This document shows positions 9,341-18,244 of a stretch of DNA of 64,000 bases, piece by piece; within the stretch, counting starts at the first letter, position 1, and each line of letters opens with the position of its first letter. The position numbers and the translations under genes were made by a program. The notes under the pieces are model-generated. The model was not told the DNA's origin. It saw nothing but the letters and a program-made list of their open reading frames with translations, and did no database searches. The DNA comes from CAZMHJ01 sp964566075 (GTDB lineage Bacteria > Patescibacteriota > Saccharimonadia > Saccharimonadales > CAIOMD01): assembly GCA_964566075.1 (NCBI GenBank), contig CAZMHJ010000001.1:62001-126000 (forward strand), given 5' to 3'.

Positions 9341-9466
9341 GTGTGAAACGTAAAGGCGTTTCAACACTGACAGAATATTGTTTCTGTCCTTTTACTGAAT
9401 TGTTCTGGTCATGGTGGCCATAAAAACAGAACGCTGCAGTAAGAGAATGCATTTTTTAATGTGTTC
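9341..9466 (+). ncRNA. Structured 5' leader, candidate cis-regulatory RNA
   Basis: Four successive hairpins fill the leader. Stem 1 pairs 9341-9350 with 9357-9367 (10 bp, one bulge). Stem 2 pairs GACAGAA 9369-9375 with 9382-9388. Stem 3 is nested: 9389-9397 with 9437-9445 (one G-U), GTTCTG 9402-9407 with 9427-9432, and apical ATGG/CCAT 9411-9421. Stem 4 pairs 9445-9452 with 9459-9466 with two wobbles. No known riboswitch consensus (including the c-di-AMP ydaO class, common before wall hydrolases) was recognised. Confidence 0.55.
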
Positions 9467-9504
9467 TACCTATTACAAACCAATGTAAAAAGGAGACTCT
9501 TTTT

Positions 9505-10149
9505 ATGCGTGTAGAATTATCTACTCCGCAATGGGAGCATGGGCTTTCATGGCGTAAAAAAACTGCAGCAAGCGCTGCTGCATTTATACTACCAATAGTG
9601 ATGATGCCTGCTACTGAACAGCCATTACATATCACACAACAAACGACTGCAAGCGCTGCTTCAGAATTTAACGATGTATCAGACATTTATGCTGCTAAAC
9701 AGGCAGCTAGTCTTAATAGTCTTATTTCTGGTGATGTCGTAAAGACTCATCCGGCAACATTACCTCGCAGCATTGCTGAGGTAGCTACCAAAGAGTGCTT
9801 TGCAATTAACCCAAAGCGACTGCATCATACAATGCCTGAATATTATGACAATATCCAGCTCGCCTGTGAAATGGCGAAAAGTGAGCCTTGGGCAAAAACA
9901 AATTTTACCGCACAAATGAACGCACTCGTCTACGATTTATGGGACCCTGAGTCAGGCTGGAACCCACGCGCCGACAATCCTAGCTCAAGCGCCCATGGTA
10001 TACCCCAGGCTTTGCCGGGTAGCAAAATGGGCCCTGGTTGGCAGTCTGATGCTAAAGCCCAAATTAAATGGGGATTACGCTATATTCGTAAGCTGTATGG
10101 TAACCCGATTCATGCAGTCGAAGTTCGTTCCACTCGTGGGTGGTACTAA
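9505..10149 (+). CDS. Secreted lytic transglycosylase-like wall hydrolase
   Basis: A 214-residue exported protein. The N-terminus has a basic stretch (SWRKK) and a hydrophobic Ala-rich signal segment (about residues 20-35). The C-terminal SLT-type domain shows the catalytic Glu149 in [20 protein letters not shown], then [13 protein letters not shown] and [15 protein letters not shown], closely matching lysozyme-like domains of actinobacterial and Patescibacteria transglycosylases that cleave peptidoglycan. AAAAGGAGA precedes the ATG. The gene stands alone on the plus strand behind a structured leader. Its stop overlaps the uvrB stop by 3-4 bp tail to tail. Confidence 0.85.
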   Translation: MRVELSTPQWEHGLSWRKKTAASAAAFILPIVMMPATEQPLHITQQTTASAASEFNDVSDIYAAKQAASLNSLISGDVVKTHPATLPRSIAEVATKECFAINPKRLHHTMPEYYDNIQLACEMAKSEPWAKTNFTAQMNALVYDLWDPESGWNPRADNPSSSAHGIPQALPGSKMGPGWQSDAKAQIKWGLRYIRKLYGNPIHAVEVRSTRGWY

Positions 10150-11741
10150 AGTTTACTTTTTATTTCTGCAATAAGGTCGCGTAAATCCGCGGCCTTTTCA
10201 AATTCTAGGTTTGCGGCGGCTAAGTCCATTTGCGAACTTAGGTCGTTAATTAACGAGTTATATTCATCTTTCGGAATTTTATCTAAGTTAAGCTTGGCAG
10301 TTTTTGCTTCTTTGCTTTCGGCGCCTACGGCAGCACGTAGACTCTCATCAACACTTTTAACAATGCCCATCGGCGTAATACCATGTTTTGTGTTGTATTC
10401 TTCTTGAATGGCTCTACGACGATTCGTTTCGTCGATAGCCCGCTTCATACTACCGGTAACATGGTCTGCATACATAATAACGGTACCTTCAACGTGACGA
10501 GCAGCACGACCTATCGTCTGAATAAGTGCTGGTTCGCTCCGCAAAAAACCTTCTTTGTCGGCGTCTAAAATTGCCACTAGGCTGACTTCTGGCAAATCAA
10601 GGCCTTCACGCAACAGATTAATACCGACCAGCACATCGTATATACCAAGACGTAAGTCTCGTAAAATATCGGTGCGTTCAAGCGTATCAACGTCACTATG
10701 AAGGTATTGGACCTTAATGTTGAGTTCTTCTAAGTATTCGGTTAAATCTTCTGCCATACGTTTAGTGAGTGTCGTCACCAATACTCTCTGATGCTTNNNN
10801 NNNNNNNNNNNNNNNNNNNNNNNNNNNNNNNNNNNNNNNNNNNNNNNNNNNNNNNNNNNNNNNNNNNNNNNNNNNNNNNNNNNNNNNNNNNNNNNNCGTT
10901 GCGCTTCGAGCAACTGCCCGTTTTTTTTATAGAGCGCTAGCCGTTCTTCAAGCTCGTGCTCAATCTTACCAAGTGCATGCTTTAGCTTTTCGTGAGGTGT
11001 TACATAGTGACTGCCCGGGAAGACCGTATATTCTTTTACCGTTGCTTCTATTTCACCTGTCAAAGGGTTGATGCGTGTTATCCTATCGATTTCGTCACCA
11101 AAAAACTCTACTCGATACGCCACTTCTTCACCTGTTGGAAAAATATCAACTACATCTCCACGCACACGAAACGTGCTACGTGTAAACGCAACGTCGTTAC
11201 GTTTGTACTGAATGTCAGTTAACTGTCTAAGTAGTTTATCCCGCACCCGACGTTCGCCCGTTTTGAGCGTAATGGCCATCGACCCATAGTCTTCAACCGA
11301 ACCAATCCCATAGATACAGCTCACACTTGCTACGATTATAACGTCACGACGACTAAGTAGTGCACTAGTAGCAGCGTGACGCAAACGATCAATCTCTTCG
11401 TTGATTTGGCTATCTTTTTCAATGTAGGTATCACTACGCGCTATGTATGCCTCAGGTTGGTAGTAATCAAAATAGCTTACAAAATAATGGACTTCGTTTT
11501 CAGGGAAGAAATTTTTAAATTCGTTATAGAGTTGCGCTGCCAATGTTTTGTTATGAGCCAAAACGAGCGTTGGTTTTTGGGTCGCTTGAATCACGTTAGC
11601 CATCGTAAAGGTTTTGCCAGACCCCGTTACACCGAGTAGAACCTGTTCTCTTGTGTTCTTTTCTATACCAGCAACGAGCTCTTTAATGGCTTTTGGCTGG
11701 TCACCAGTTGGTTGATAGTCGGTCTTGAGCGTAAACTGCAT
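10146..11741 (-). CDS. uvrB: Excinuclease ABC subunit B, interrupted by a scaffold gap
   Basis: Helicase-like damage-verification subunit of nucleotide excision repair. Walker A GVTGSGKT is at residues 37-44; the beta-hairpin region [16 protein letters not shown] is intact. After the gap come [37 protein letters not shown], the [11 protein letters not shown] arginine-finger motif and a C-terminal UVR domain ([13 protein letters not shown]). 100 N (10797-10896) replace the DEAD-like helicase motif II-III area. By comparison with a typical UvrB of about 670 residues, roughly 130-150 residues are missing here, more than 100 N can hold. Confidence 0.96.
   Translation of the reverse strand: MQFTLKTDYQPTGDQPKAIKELVAGIEKNTREQVLLGVTGSGKTFTMANVIQATQKPTLVLAHNKTLAAQLYNEFKNFFPENEVHYFVSYFDYYQPEAYIARSDTYIEKDSQINEEIDRLRHAATSALLSRRDVIIVASVSCIYGIGSVEDYGSMAITLKTGERRVRDKLLRQLTDIQYKRNDVAFTRSTFRVRGDVVDIFPTGEEVAYRVEFFGDEIDRITRINPLTGEIEATVKEYTVFPGSHYVTPHEKLKHALGKIEHELEERLALYKKNGQLLEAQXXXXXXXXXXXXXXXXXXXXXXXXXXXXXXXXXXKHQRVLVTTLTKRMAEDLTEYLEELNIKVQYLHSDVDTLERTDILRDLRLGIYDVLVGINLLREGLDLPEVSLVAILDADKEGFLRSEPALIQTIGRAARHVEGTVIMYADHVTGSMKRAIDETNRRRAIQEEYNTKHGITPMGIVKSVDESLRAAVGAESKEAKTAKLNLDKIPKDEYNSLINDLSSQMDLAAANLEFEKAADLRDLIAEIKSKL
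10797..10896. other. Scaffold gap (100 N) inside uvrB
   Basis: Exactly 100 N, a placeholder length. The flanking UvrB sequence implies that about 400 bp or more is absent, including the VDESH-type Walker B motif. Confidence 0.97.
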
Positions 11742-11748
11742 AGACCAT

Positions 11749-11754
11749 AGTATA
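11749..11754 (-). promoter_or_regulatory. -10 element for uvrB, leaderless
   Basis: TATACT on the minus strand, 7 nt before the uvrB ATG. No Shine-Dalgarno lies between them. Confidence 0.55.
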
Positions 11755-11759
11755 ACTGA

Positions 11760-12470
11760 TTACGGGTTTGGATTGATGTACTTAACACCATCGTACATAC
11801 AGTAATACGATGCTCCTTGTGGCACATCTAGGTCATTCGTGAGTGTGCATGGCGGATATACGTTGCCGCTAAAAATAACTGCCCATCTGTCAAATTTTTC
11901 TAGTATAACGGTGTCCGTACCGCCATTACAGGTTCGTTTAACGACAGCAAACTTATCGTATTCGACGCTACTAATTTCGTACCTAACTTCACCATTAATC
12001 TTATTATCGGTGATACATGCCGATTTGAATGTTCGGTAATCTGTATCTGCAAAAGCCCGTAAGTCAGCTGGTGCACTTTGATAATTAACAATCTCACTCC
12101 GGCGTTGTAACTTGGTGCCAATAATTTTTACTAAATCTGCTTCTTTTTTGGCGATAACATAACTATCGTTAGCATGACTTGAAGCAGCCGTTAACAGTGC
12201 GTTTGTGTCGAGTATAGACGCTCTAACTTGTAGGAAAGTGATTACCACAACAATTGCCAAAATAATAGCAATTACCGGGTAAAATACCTTCCGCCTAACC
12301 CGCTTATTAAGTAACTTTCTTACTGGTATATGAACTGCTTTAGGCTTCTTGGCGGGTTTCTTTTTTTGCTTTACTGGTTTTACGACCCGCTTTTTCGGAT
12401 GAGCACGCAAAATAGCTTCGGGTTTAAGCGACACCGTATTATTCTTTTTTGGCGCTGACTTTTTTGCCAT
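11760..12470 (-). CDS. Membrane-anchored protein with basic N-terminal tail, unknown
   Basis: A 236-residue protein in three parts. Residues 1-60 form a very Lys/Arg/Pro-rich cytoplasmic tail (several KKP and KPV repeats) of the kind that binds nucleic acid or acidic lipids. A single transmembrane helix spans about 63-83 (VFYPVIAIILAIVVVITFLQV). The extracellular domain of about 150 residues has four cysteines (ACI, RTCNGG, PPCTL, YYCMYDG) that could form two disulfides. No family was recognised. It is 5 bp from the LOG-like gene and probably in the same transcript; uvrB follows with its own promoter signal. Confidence 0.65.
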   Translation of the reverse strand: MAKKSAPKKNNTVSLKPEAILRAHPKKRVVKPVKQKKKPAKKPKAVHIPVRKLLNKRVRRKVFYPVIAIILAIVVVITFLQVRASILDTNALLTAASSHANDSYVIAKKEADLVKIIGTKLQRRSEIVNYQSAPADLRAFADTDYRTFKSACITDNKINGEVRYEISSVEYDKFAVVKRTCNGGTDTVILEKFDRWAVIFSGNVYPPCTLTNDLDVPQGASYYCMYDGVKYINPNP

Positions 12471-12475
12471 TTAAC

Positions 12476-13084
12476 CTACCCGCGTCGGTGTTTTGTTTCG
12501 TCGTCTAGGAACCACTGGCTCGCAAGGCTTACGGTATCGATATCTTTATTTAGCTCATCAAGTTTTTCGATTACTTTGCGAACAAGTCGTTCTGGGTCGT
12601 CATCAAAAATAACTAAGCTGCGGTGGGGTGGCTCTAGTTTTTCCATTAAATCAGGGATTATGTCTGCCGTACCGCCACTTCCGAGTAAGAAGCCGCAAGG
12701 CATATGACTTTCGAGTGCAGTTGTAAATTCATGCAGACTGCCAAAACGACCACCCACCGTAATGACGGCATCACTTGACTGTACTAGGTATACGTCACGA
12801 CCAACGTAATGCAGACCAGTAAAGTTAACATAATCAAACATACCAATAGGCAAGCGGTATTTATTGACGTGTTCTCTAAGGCTACTTGCAGGTGAAAAAC
12901 CAATGCTCATGCCACCAGCTTTTTTTGCAGCCCGAGCCGCATAAAATGGAAGACCCACGGTTGCACCAGTTGTAATGATGTGGCCTGATTTAGCCACAGC
13001 CACACCAAGTCGCTCGGCTAGTTCGCGTGATTTCTCTACCGTTTCGCCACTAGCAGCACCTGAAATACAAATTGAATAATTCAC
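12476..13084 (-). CDS. LOG/TIGR00725-like Rossmann-fold protein
   Basis: A 202-residue protein of the LOG/SLOG superfamily. It opens SICISGAASGETVEKSRELA, has HIITTGATVGLPFYAARAAKKAGG (the PGGYxG-equivalent region replaced by TTGATVGLP) and a nucleotide-loop segment ITVGGRFGSLHEFTTALE. Relatives include phosphoribohydrolases that act on nucleoside monophosphates and sensing SLOG domains. The usual GG-x-GT-x-E motif is here GGRFGSLHE, so the catalytic Glu is retained while Gly-Thr is Gly-Ser. The substrate is unknown. It is coupled to the next upstream gene by a 1-bp overlap. Confidence 0.75.
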   Translation of the reverse strand: MNYSICISGAASGETVEKSRELAERLGVAVAKSGHIITTGATVGLPFYAARAAKKAGGMSIGFSPASSLREHVNKYRLPIGMFDYVNFTGLHYVGRDVYLVQSSDAVITVGGRFGSLHEFTTALESHMPCGFLLGSGGTADIIPDLMEKLEPPHRSLVIFDDDPERLVRKVIEKLDELNKDIDTVSLASQWFLDDETKHRRG

Positions 13085-14343
13085 TAAAAACCTCTACCCC
13101 TTAAACTACTATGAATATCTTCAGGAGCAATAAGGTTATTATCAAGCTGTTTAAGCACTTGTTGTTCTAGTACTTTTTCACCCATGTACCGCTCGAATAA
13201 TTCGTTCCATAAGCTTTCTCTAAAGTGATAGATTGCTCGATCTTTATATGGCGTACCGTTACTGTAACTTACCGCGATGTCCATAAGGTTAAAGGTAACA
13301 GGACGGTTTTGATGCATAACACCCACATAGTCAAGGTCACGCCACCAACCAAGCTCTGGGTCAATCTCATATAAAATACTTTCAGCCTTACGCCAATGTA
13401 GATCTTCGGGTTGTACGTGTGGCTCAAAAATCTCAGGATGATATTCGTTTTCGAGTTTACCAAAATAGCGCTGAATAACGCGCCAATGAATTTGCTGACC
13501 CGCCATAACTGCCGCTTCGGGTGGATCTGCAATAAGCGTGTTAACCACAATTTTTGCAAAATCGGGTTTAACTTGTTGCATCTTAAAGAAAGCGCTATAG
13601 AGTCGAATTTCATTCGTGTAATGGAATAGTAGTGGCATAACTGTCATAGTGATACCTGGCATTTTCTCAATGCTGATTGGTAGCATCAAAATAACGCCAA
13701 GTTCTTTTAGGTGCGTGATGTTGTGGCGTTTTTTATGGACAAAACTTTCTGATATGTCGCCCCAACGGTCTGCGGGCATTTCTACAATCTCAATCTGCCG
13801 TTCTTCAAAATCACTCGGCTTAATTGTGTCGTAATGACTATCAAACTCATTGAGCCATTCTGGACCCTCTGCAAAACGAAGTGCCCCATAAATCTCGAGG
13901 ATATTTTCGTTCTTTAGCATACTGTCAATGCTTTTATAACCAAGACGCTTCATGATATTTGGCGGTGGAGTGCGCTTTAAGAATTCTTTTGCAACACTTT
14001 TTTTGAGCACCCAACACGTACGTGGTGTCTTTACTTGCTCTGCTGCTTTCTTCATGAGTGGCAAAAGTGTTTTTACATCATCTGCGTCCTTGCCACCAAT
14101 AGCCTTTGCAAAATGTTCGTCATTTTTTTGGACATGAGTCAAAAGGGCATGATAGAGCTCTTTGCCGGTTGTATCTTTTGGGTCTAAGCCAAGCTCTCTC
14201 GTCTTCATCTGTACGAGACCAATAATTTCAGCCGTCAAGCGAACATCAACACCCGGTTTACCGCTTGCTTGCTCGAGTTGTTGTACCGCAATACTAAACA
14301 TCGGTTCAGTAGCGCCCAATAGTTCTGATATAAGTCGTGACAT
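13084..14343 (-). CDS. Conserved-looking cytosolic protein, unknown
   Basis: A 419-residue protein with no signal peptide or membrane segments and no family I can name. The N-terminal third is helical. A middle segment around PTEIRLYSAFFKMQQVKPDF and a C-terminal region rich in aromatic residues (ELGWWRDLDYVGVMHQNRPV, then AIYHFRESLWNELFERYMG) look like a compact alpha-helical fold. Codon usage matches neighbouring core genes, so it appears native. It ends overlapping the LOG-like gene start by 1 bp (TAATG), linking the two in translation; a functional link is likely but unknown. Confidence 0.6.
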   Translation of the reverse strand: MSRLISELLGATEPMFSIAVQQLEQASGKPGVDVRLTAEIIGLVQMKTRELGLDPKDTTGKELYHALLTHVQKNDEHFAKAIGGKDADDVKTLLPLMKKAAEQVKTPRTCWVLKKSVAKEFLKRTPPPNIMKRLGYKSIDSMLKNENILEIYGALRFAEGPEWLNEFDSHYDTIKPSDFEERQIEIVEMPADRWGDISESFVHKKRHNITHLKELGVILMLPISIEKMPGITMTVMPLLFHYTNEIRLYSAFFKMQQVKPDFAKIVVNTLIADPPEAAVMAGQQIHWRVIQRYFGKLENEYHPEIFEPHVQPEDLHWRKAESILYEIDPELGWWRDLDYVGVMHQNRPVTFNLMDIAVSYSNGTPYKDRAIYHFRESLWNELFERYMGEKVLEQQVLKQLDNNLIAPEDIHSSLRGRGF

Positions 14344-14381
14344 CTGTGAATTTCTCTTTTTATAATCTTAACATAAGCAGT

Positions 14382-15362
14382 TTAGAGTTCTACTACCTTT
14401 AGTGGCATAGCGTGAATTTTTGCACCGTGATGCAGAATACCTGCTTTCGCGCCAATGGTAGATACAACACTTGTAGAGTTTGCGCTTGCAAAAATAACAG
14501 CGTATTCAAGGCTTTCACCGGCGGCAATCATAGCGGTAAAGCCACTGCTAAATGCATCTCCGGCACCCGTACGATCGATAACGGGCACGTCCTCATACAT
14601 ACCAGCCGATACTAGATGCCATCTATCTGCGGCGGCTGCCCCTTTGGGCCCATCGGTCACTATCACATAGTGGACATCCTTGTTTGCGGCTCTTACGAGC
14701 TCCTCAATCGTTTCACCTTCGTACAATTGCTGCATTTCTTCTTTGTTCATCGAAAGAATGCTCAGTTTGGGAATTAATTTTTTTAATTTACCTTTGGCTT
14801 CAAGCTCTTTTTTACCAGGGTTCATGGCAACTTTAATACCCTTTGCTTCGGCATATTTAAAGACTTCTTCAAGTACTTCAAAATTGCCATCCATGGAAGT
14901 AATAAATATCCAGTCGGCGTCGACATCATGAAAGTCTGAATGCTTGACATCATAGTGAGCACTCGCACCGCGGTACGCCATGATGGTACGTTCACCGTTT
15001 GGCGCTAACAGTACACATGAGTAACCACTCCCCATATCTTTTGAAAAGCCAACTAAGCTTGTATCAACACCTTCGGCGTGCAAATCATCCATGATGGCTT
15101 TACCGGCAACGTCATGTCCTATTTTACCCATGTACAATGCATGCAAGCCTTGGCGAGCAAAGGTGACACTTGCATTGGTCGCACCACCTCCAGTACTAAA
15201 AACAACGCCTTCAAGATCATTTTTAGAACCAAGTTCAAACTCTTCAACAAGCTCACCTTCTTCTTTATGAGGCTTAAATATTTTTCCTTTTAGGTAAACA
15301 TCTTGAACGGCAGCACCAATTGAAAGTATTTTTGTTTCGTGTCTTTTTGTGTGGTGACTCAT
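14382..15362 (-). CDS. PfkB-family sugar/nucleoside kinase
   Basis: A 326-residue ribokinase-fold kinase. Signature 1 is STGGGATNASVTFARQG with MGKIGHDVAG following, and signature 2 is DRTGAGDAFSSGF (about residues 262-274) with the catalytic aspartate. The SMNKEEMQQLYEG segment and VIVTDGPKGA are family features. The substrate (ribose, adenosine or fructose-type sugar) cannot be decided from sequence. In CPR genomes PfkB proteins may stand in for missing classical sugar kinases, but that is inference. A TATACT hexamer ends 9 nt before the ATG and there is no Shine-Dalgarno. Confidence 0.88.
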   Translation of the reverse strand: MSHHTKRHETKILSIGAAVQDVYLKGKIFKPHKEEGELVEEFELGSKNDLEGVVFSTGGGATNASVTFARQGLHALYMGKIGHDVAGKAIMDDLHAEGVDTSLVGFSKDMGSGYSCVLLAPNGERTIMAYRGASAHYDVKHSDFHDVDADWIFITSMDGNFEVLEEVFKYAEAKGIKVAMNPGKKELEAKGKLKKLIPKLSILSMNKEEMQQLYEGETIEELVRAANKDVHYVIVTDGPKGAAAADRWHLVSAGMYEDVPVIDRTGAGDAFSSGFTAMIAAGESLEYAVIFASANSTSVVSTIGAKAGILHHGAKIHAMPLKVVEL

Positions 15363-15443
15363 ACAAGAGTTAGTATACCACTTATGGTTAACCGCTCTAT
15401 CTGTTACGTAATTGATTTTTATTATTTTTTATGTCTTAATTAA

Positions 15444-16337
15444 ATGCTGATGGACAGACAAGCGCGACGTGAGGCACAAGATTTTCGGTTTAATGCTGAG
15501 CGCGAAACATTCCCACTACTAGGTCATCTCGCCCTTACGGCAGAGCCCCTACAGGAAACAGATGAGGGTCTCAAACTATTTAATGAATATCGCCCCGAAT
15601 ATTACGGTTACATGTCGGTCATTACAATACGTTGTGTCGAACACATGCTTGCTCACGCTTCAGAGCGTGGTGTGTTTGGTCTTTGCTATTTCAATGGTAA
15701 GCCCATTGAAACTATCGAGTCTTGGCGTGATTTTTACCAAGCATTCATGATCACACTCTCACGAGACGCCGACGAATTATTTTTTCAGACCCACTCAAAA
15801 CCACGATTAGTTGAGGAACTCGAAGGATTAATGGATCGATTATCATACCTGGTCGACGGTGCTTACGCAGACCCTCGTTCGGCCTTATCGGCTGGAGTTC
15901 ATACCGCATCGGATTCGCTACGGATGTTTTTAGAATCAATGAGTGTCCATCTCCGTAATTACTATGATGTTTTAGATAGTAGCGAGCGAGTTGAAATTAT
16001 CCGAAATAGTGGCCGCTGTTTTATTGAAATGCCTTTTTTAAATTTATATCAAGTCGAAGCGCTTAATTTTGGGGCAACATCAACCATCCATGACGCATTC
16101 GTATTAGAAGATAATCGACTTGTATTTACGAAAGGATCGTTAAAGGATTTTCCTGTACTTCCATACTATGTATCCCAGGTCGGAATCAATGACGAAGTTG
16201 AACCGTCAGAGGCAACTCTTGACGATATCGCATTTCCGTTTGTACACCTTGGCTGTCCTATAACGCTCGAACCAAAAGTAATCCCTGCTCTATGGCAAAT
16301 GGGCGTAAACACAGCAGAAAAAGCAGGTTTACTTTAA
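15444..16337 (+). CDS. Protein of unknown function, lone plus-strand gene
   Basis: A 297-residue soluble protein with no recognised motif, no signal peptide and no clear membrane segment. It is acidic overall with a basic first 20 residues (DRQARREAQDFRFNAER). The segment HTASDSLRMFLESMSVHLRNYYDVLDSSERVEII looks helical. The start may be the second ATG at 15450, which lies 6 nt after a TAATTA hexamer; neither ATG has a Shine-Dalgarno. It runs into fba tail to tail with a 4-bp overlap. Codon usage is similar to neighbours, so it looks genuine. Confidence 0.65.
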   Translation: MLMDRQARREAQDFRFNAERETFPLLGHLALTAEPLQETDEGLKLFNEYRPEYYGYMSVITIRCVEHMLAHASERGVFGLCYFNGKPIETIESWRDFYQAFMITLSRDADELFFQTHSKPRLVEELEGLMDRLSYLVDGAYADPRSALSAGVHTASDSLRMFLESMSVHLRNYYDVLDSSERVEIIRNSGRCFIEMPFLNLYQVEALNFGATSTIHDAFVLEDNRLVFTKGSLKDFPVLPYYVSQVGINDEVEPSEATLDDIAFPFVHLGCPITLEPKVIPALWQMGVNTAEKAGLL

Positions 16338-17245
16338 ATTTTTGCCTTGCCAATGGAGTTATAGCTTTGTAGCTTACTCTCGACAACTGCCTGGACGGCA
16401 CCATAGACTTCTGGCATCAGCTTAACCACTGCATATTCATCCGGGTTTTCGCGAAGTACTTTTTCTAGTGTGTCACGAAACGCTTTACGCATATCACTAT
16501 TTACATTGATTTTTGTCACACCAATACGTACCGCTTCTTCAAAGAAGTGGCCTGGTGTACCACTACCACCATGTAAACTAATATTACAATCAAGACTCTT
16601 ACGAATCCGTTCTAGCAAATCTAAATCAAGCATTTTTGGTACTGGATAACTACCATGCAAGTTACCAACAGCTGCCGCAAAGGTATCAATGCCAGTTGCT
16701 TCAGCAAACTGCTTAGCACCTTTTGGTGTACTAAACGTCTTTTTAATATCTTCGTAATCAAATGCTTCTTTATGTACATTTGATGAACCGCCAAAATAGT
16801 GTGGCTCACTTTCAACAAGCGCACCCGTAAATTTAGCATACTCAACAACTTCTTTGGTAGCGTTTACAATTTCGTCATCGGTTGCGTCATGATTTGCCTG
16901 GCTGACATCAATATGAATAAATTCAAAACCAGCCTCGATACCCCGCTTGGCGTCTTCAACGCTCGGACTGTGATCGAGGTTAATATACATTTCAATGCCA
17001 AACTGGCGTTTGTAGTTATCAACCAAATCACGAACGTTATCAAGGCCCATAGCCTTAACTTCGCCATCGCTCACCTCAACCATTACGGGCGCCTCTAGTT
17101 TTTGAGCTGCCTTGCAAATTGCAATTAGGGTTTCTTGGTTATCAATATTAAAGGCACCAATTGCATAATGTTCGGCTCGGGCGCGAGCCATTGATTCACG
17201 TGCTTTCGCACAATTTTCACGTATTTCTCTTACAGATATAGCCAT
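16334..17245 (-). CDS. fba: Class II fructose-bisphosphate aldolase
   Basis: Zinc-dependent aldolase joining or cleaving fructose-1,6-bisphosphate. The YINLDHSPSVEDAKRGIEAGF segment (Asp91, His92 Zn/catalytic), SEPHYFGG, the second histidine region VGNLHGSYP and SLHGGSGTPG with NVNSDMRKAF follow the GatY/KbaY-type class II fold; 303 residues fits. It is the last gene of the sugar operon, 12 bp after tktC, with AAGGA before its ATG. Supplies or drains triose phosphate for the pentose phosphate genes upstream. Confidence 0.93.
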   Translation of the reverse strand: MAISVREIRENCAKARESMARARAEHYAIGAFNIDNQETLIAICKAAQKLEAPVMVEVSDGEVKAMGLDNVRDLVDNYKRQFGIEMYINLDHSPSVEDAKRGIEAGFEFIHIDVSQANHDATDDEIVNATKEVVEYAKFTGALVESEPHYFGGSSNVHKEAFDYEDIKKTFSTPKGAKQFAEATGIDTFAAAVGNLHGSYPVPKMLDLDLLERIRKSLDCNISLHGGSGTPGHFFEEAVRIGVTKINVNSDMRKAFRDTLEKVLRENPDEYAVVKLMPEVYGAVQAVVESKLQSYNSIGKAKI

Positions 17246-17257
17246 GTTGTATCCTTT

Positions 17258-18244
17258 TTATTGTTTGCCAAGTTGCGTTAGTAAGTGGTGAGCTTCGAGA
17301 GCGATGTGCCTTGGAGTTAAACCAAAGTGCTCAAATAGTTCTACTGGTTTACCACTTTCACCATAGTGATCTTTCATCCCCATACGAACCATTTTAGTCG
17401 GAAGTTGTTCACTTAATAGTTCGGCAACCGCACCACCAAGCCCTCCTGCTATTTGAGCTTCCTCTACAGTAATAACTGCCCGTGTTTTTTCGACGCTTTT
17501 TAAGATTGTGACCGCATCGAGTGGCTTGATGGTTGGTACGTGAATAACTTCGGCATCGATACCATCTTTGTACAGTAAATTAGCGGCAACAAGTGCCCGG
17601 TGCGTCATTGTACCAGTAGCAATAATAGTAATGTCTTGTCCGGGCTCAAACACGTAAGCCTTCCCTATTTCAAATGGTGTTTTATCAGTTGTAATAACAG
17701 GTGTTGCTTCGCGGGCTAATCGAATGTAGTTGGGTCTTTTATCTTGCGCCATAGCGAGTGTAGCTTTTTTAGCCTCAACTGCATCACACGGCGCAATCAC
17801 CACCATATTTGGCATCACGCGCATAAGGGCAATATCTTCGAGCATTTGGTGAGTCGCACCATCAGCACCCGTATATAAACCAGCATGAGATCCAACGATT
17901 TTAACAGGTACATCATTAAGCGCAATGGTGGTTTTAATTTGCTCCCAGTTACGGCCCGGGCTAAAGGCAGCATAACTGCTCACGAACGGAATTTTACCTT
18001 GTGCGGCCAGGCCGGAGCCAACCGTTACAAGATTTTGCTCTGCAATGCCCACTTCGAAAAATCGGTCAGGAAATGCCTCTTTAAAATAGTGCATCTGCGT
18101 ACTTTCAGTAAGGTCAGCGCATAGTGCAACTATGTTGTCATCACGTTCACCGGCTTCTTTAAGACCTTCACCGTAGCCCTTACGAGTTGGTACTAGTTCA
18201 ACATCATCGGCTAAATATTTGGTTAGATGCATATCACTACTCAT
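17258..18244 (-). CDS. Transketolase, C-terminal (pyrimidine-binding) subunit
   Basis: Second half of a split transketolase. It contains the TPP pyrimidine-binding domain (LCADLTESTQMHYF, FFEVGIAEQNLVTVGSGLAA with the conserved Glu, GLYTGADGATHQM) and the transketolase C-terminal domain (ITVEEAQIAGGLGGAVAELL). The start at 18244 (MSSDMHL) is chosen because GGAG lies 7 nt upstream. It overlaps the N-subunit gene by 8 bp, ensuring equal synthesis. It moves two-carbon units between sugar phosphates. Confidence 0.93.
   Translation of the reverse strand: MSSDMHLTKYLADDVELVPTRKGYGEGLKEAGERDDNIVALCADLTESTQMHYFKEAFPDRFFEVGIAEQNLVTVGSGLAAQGKIPFVSSYAAFSPGRNWEQIKTTIALNDVPVKIVGSHAGLYTGADGATHQMLEDIALMRVMPNMVVIAPCDAVEAKKATLAMAQDKRPNYIRLAREATPVITTDKTPFEIGKAYVFEPGQDITIIATGTMTHRALVAANLLYKDGIDAEVIHVPTIKPLDAVTILKSVEKTRAVITVEEAQIAGGLGGAVAELLSEQLPTKMVRMGMKDHYGESGKPVELFEHFGLTPRHIALEAHHLLTQLGKQ

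Noticed and set aside
9341..9504. c-di-AMP (ydaO) riboswitch before the wall hydrolase
   Set aside because: The gene context fits, but the conserved core of that riboswitch class is not seen; only unmatched hairpins remain.
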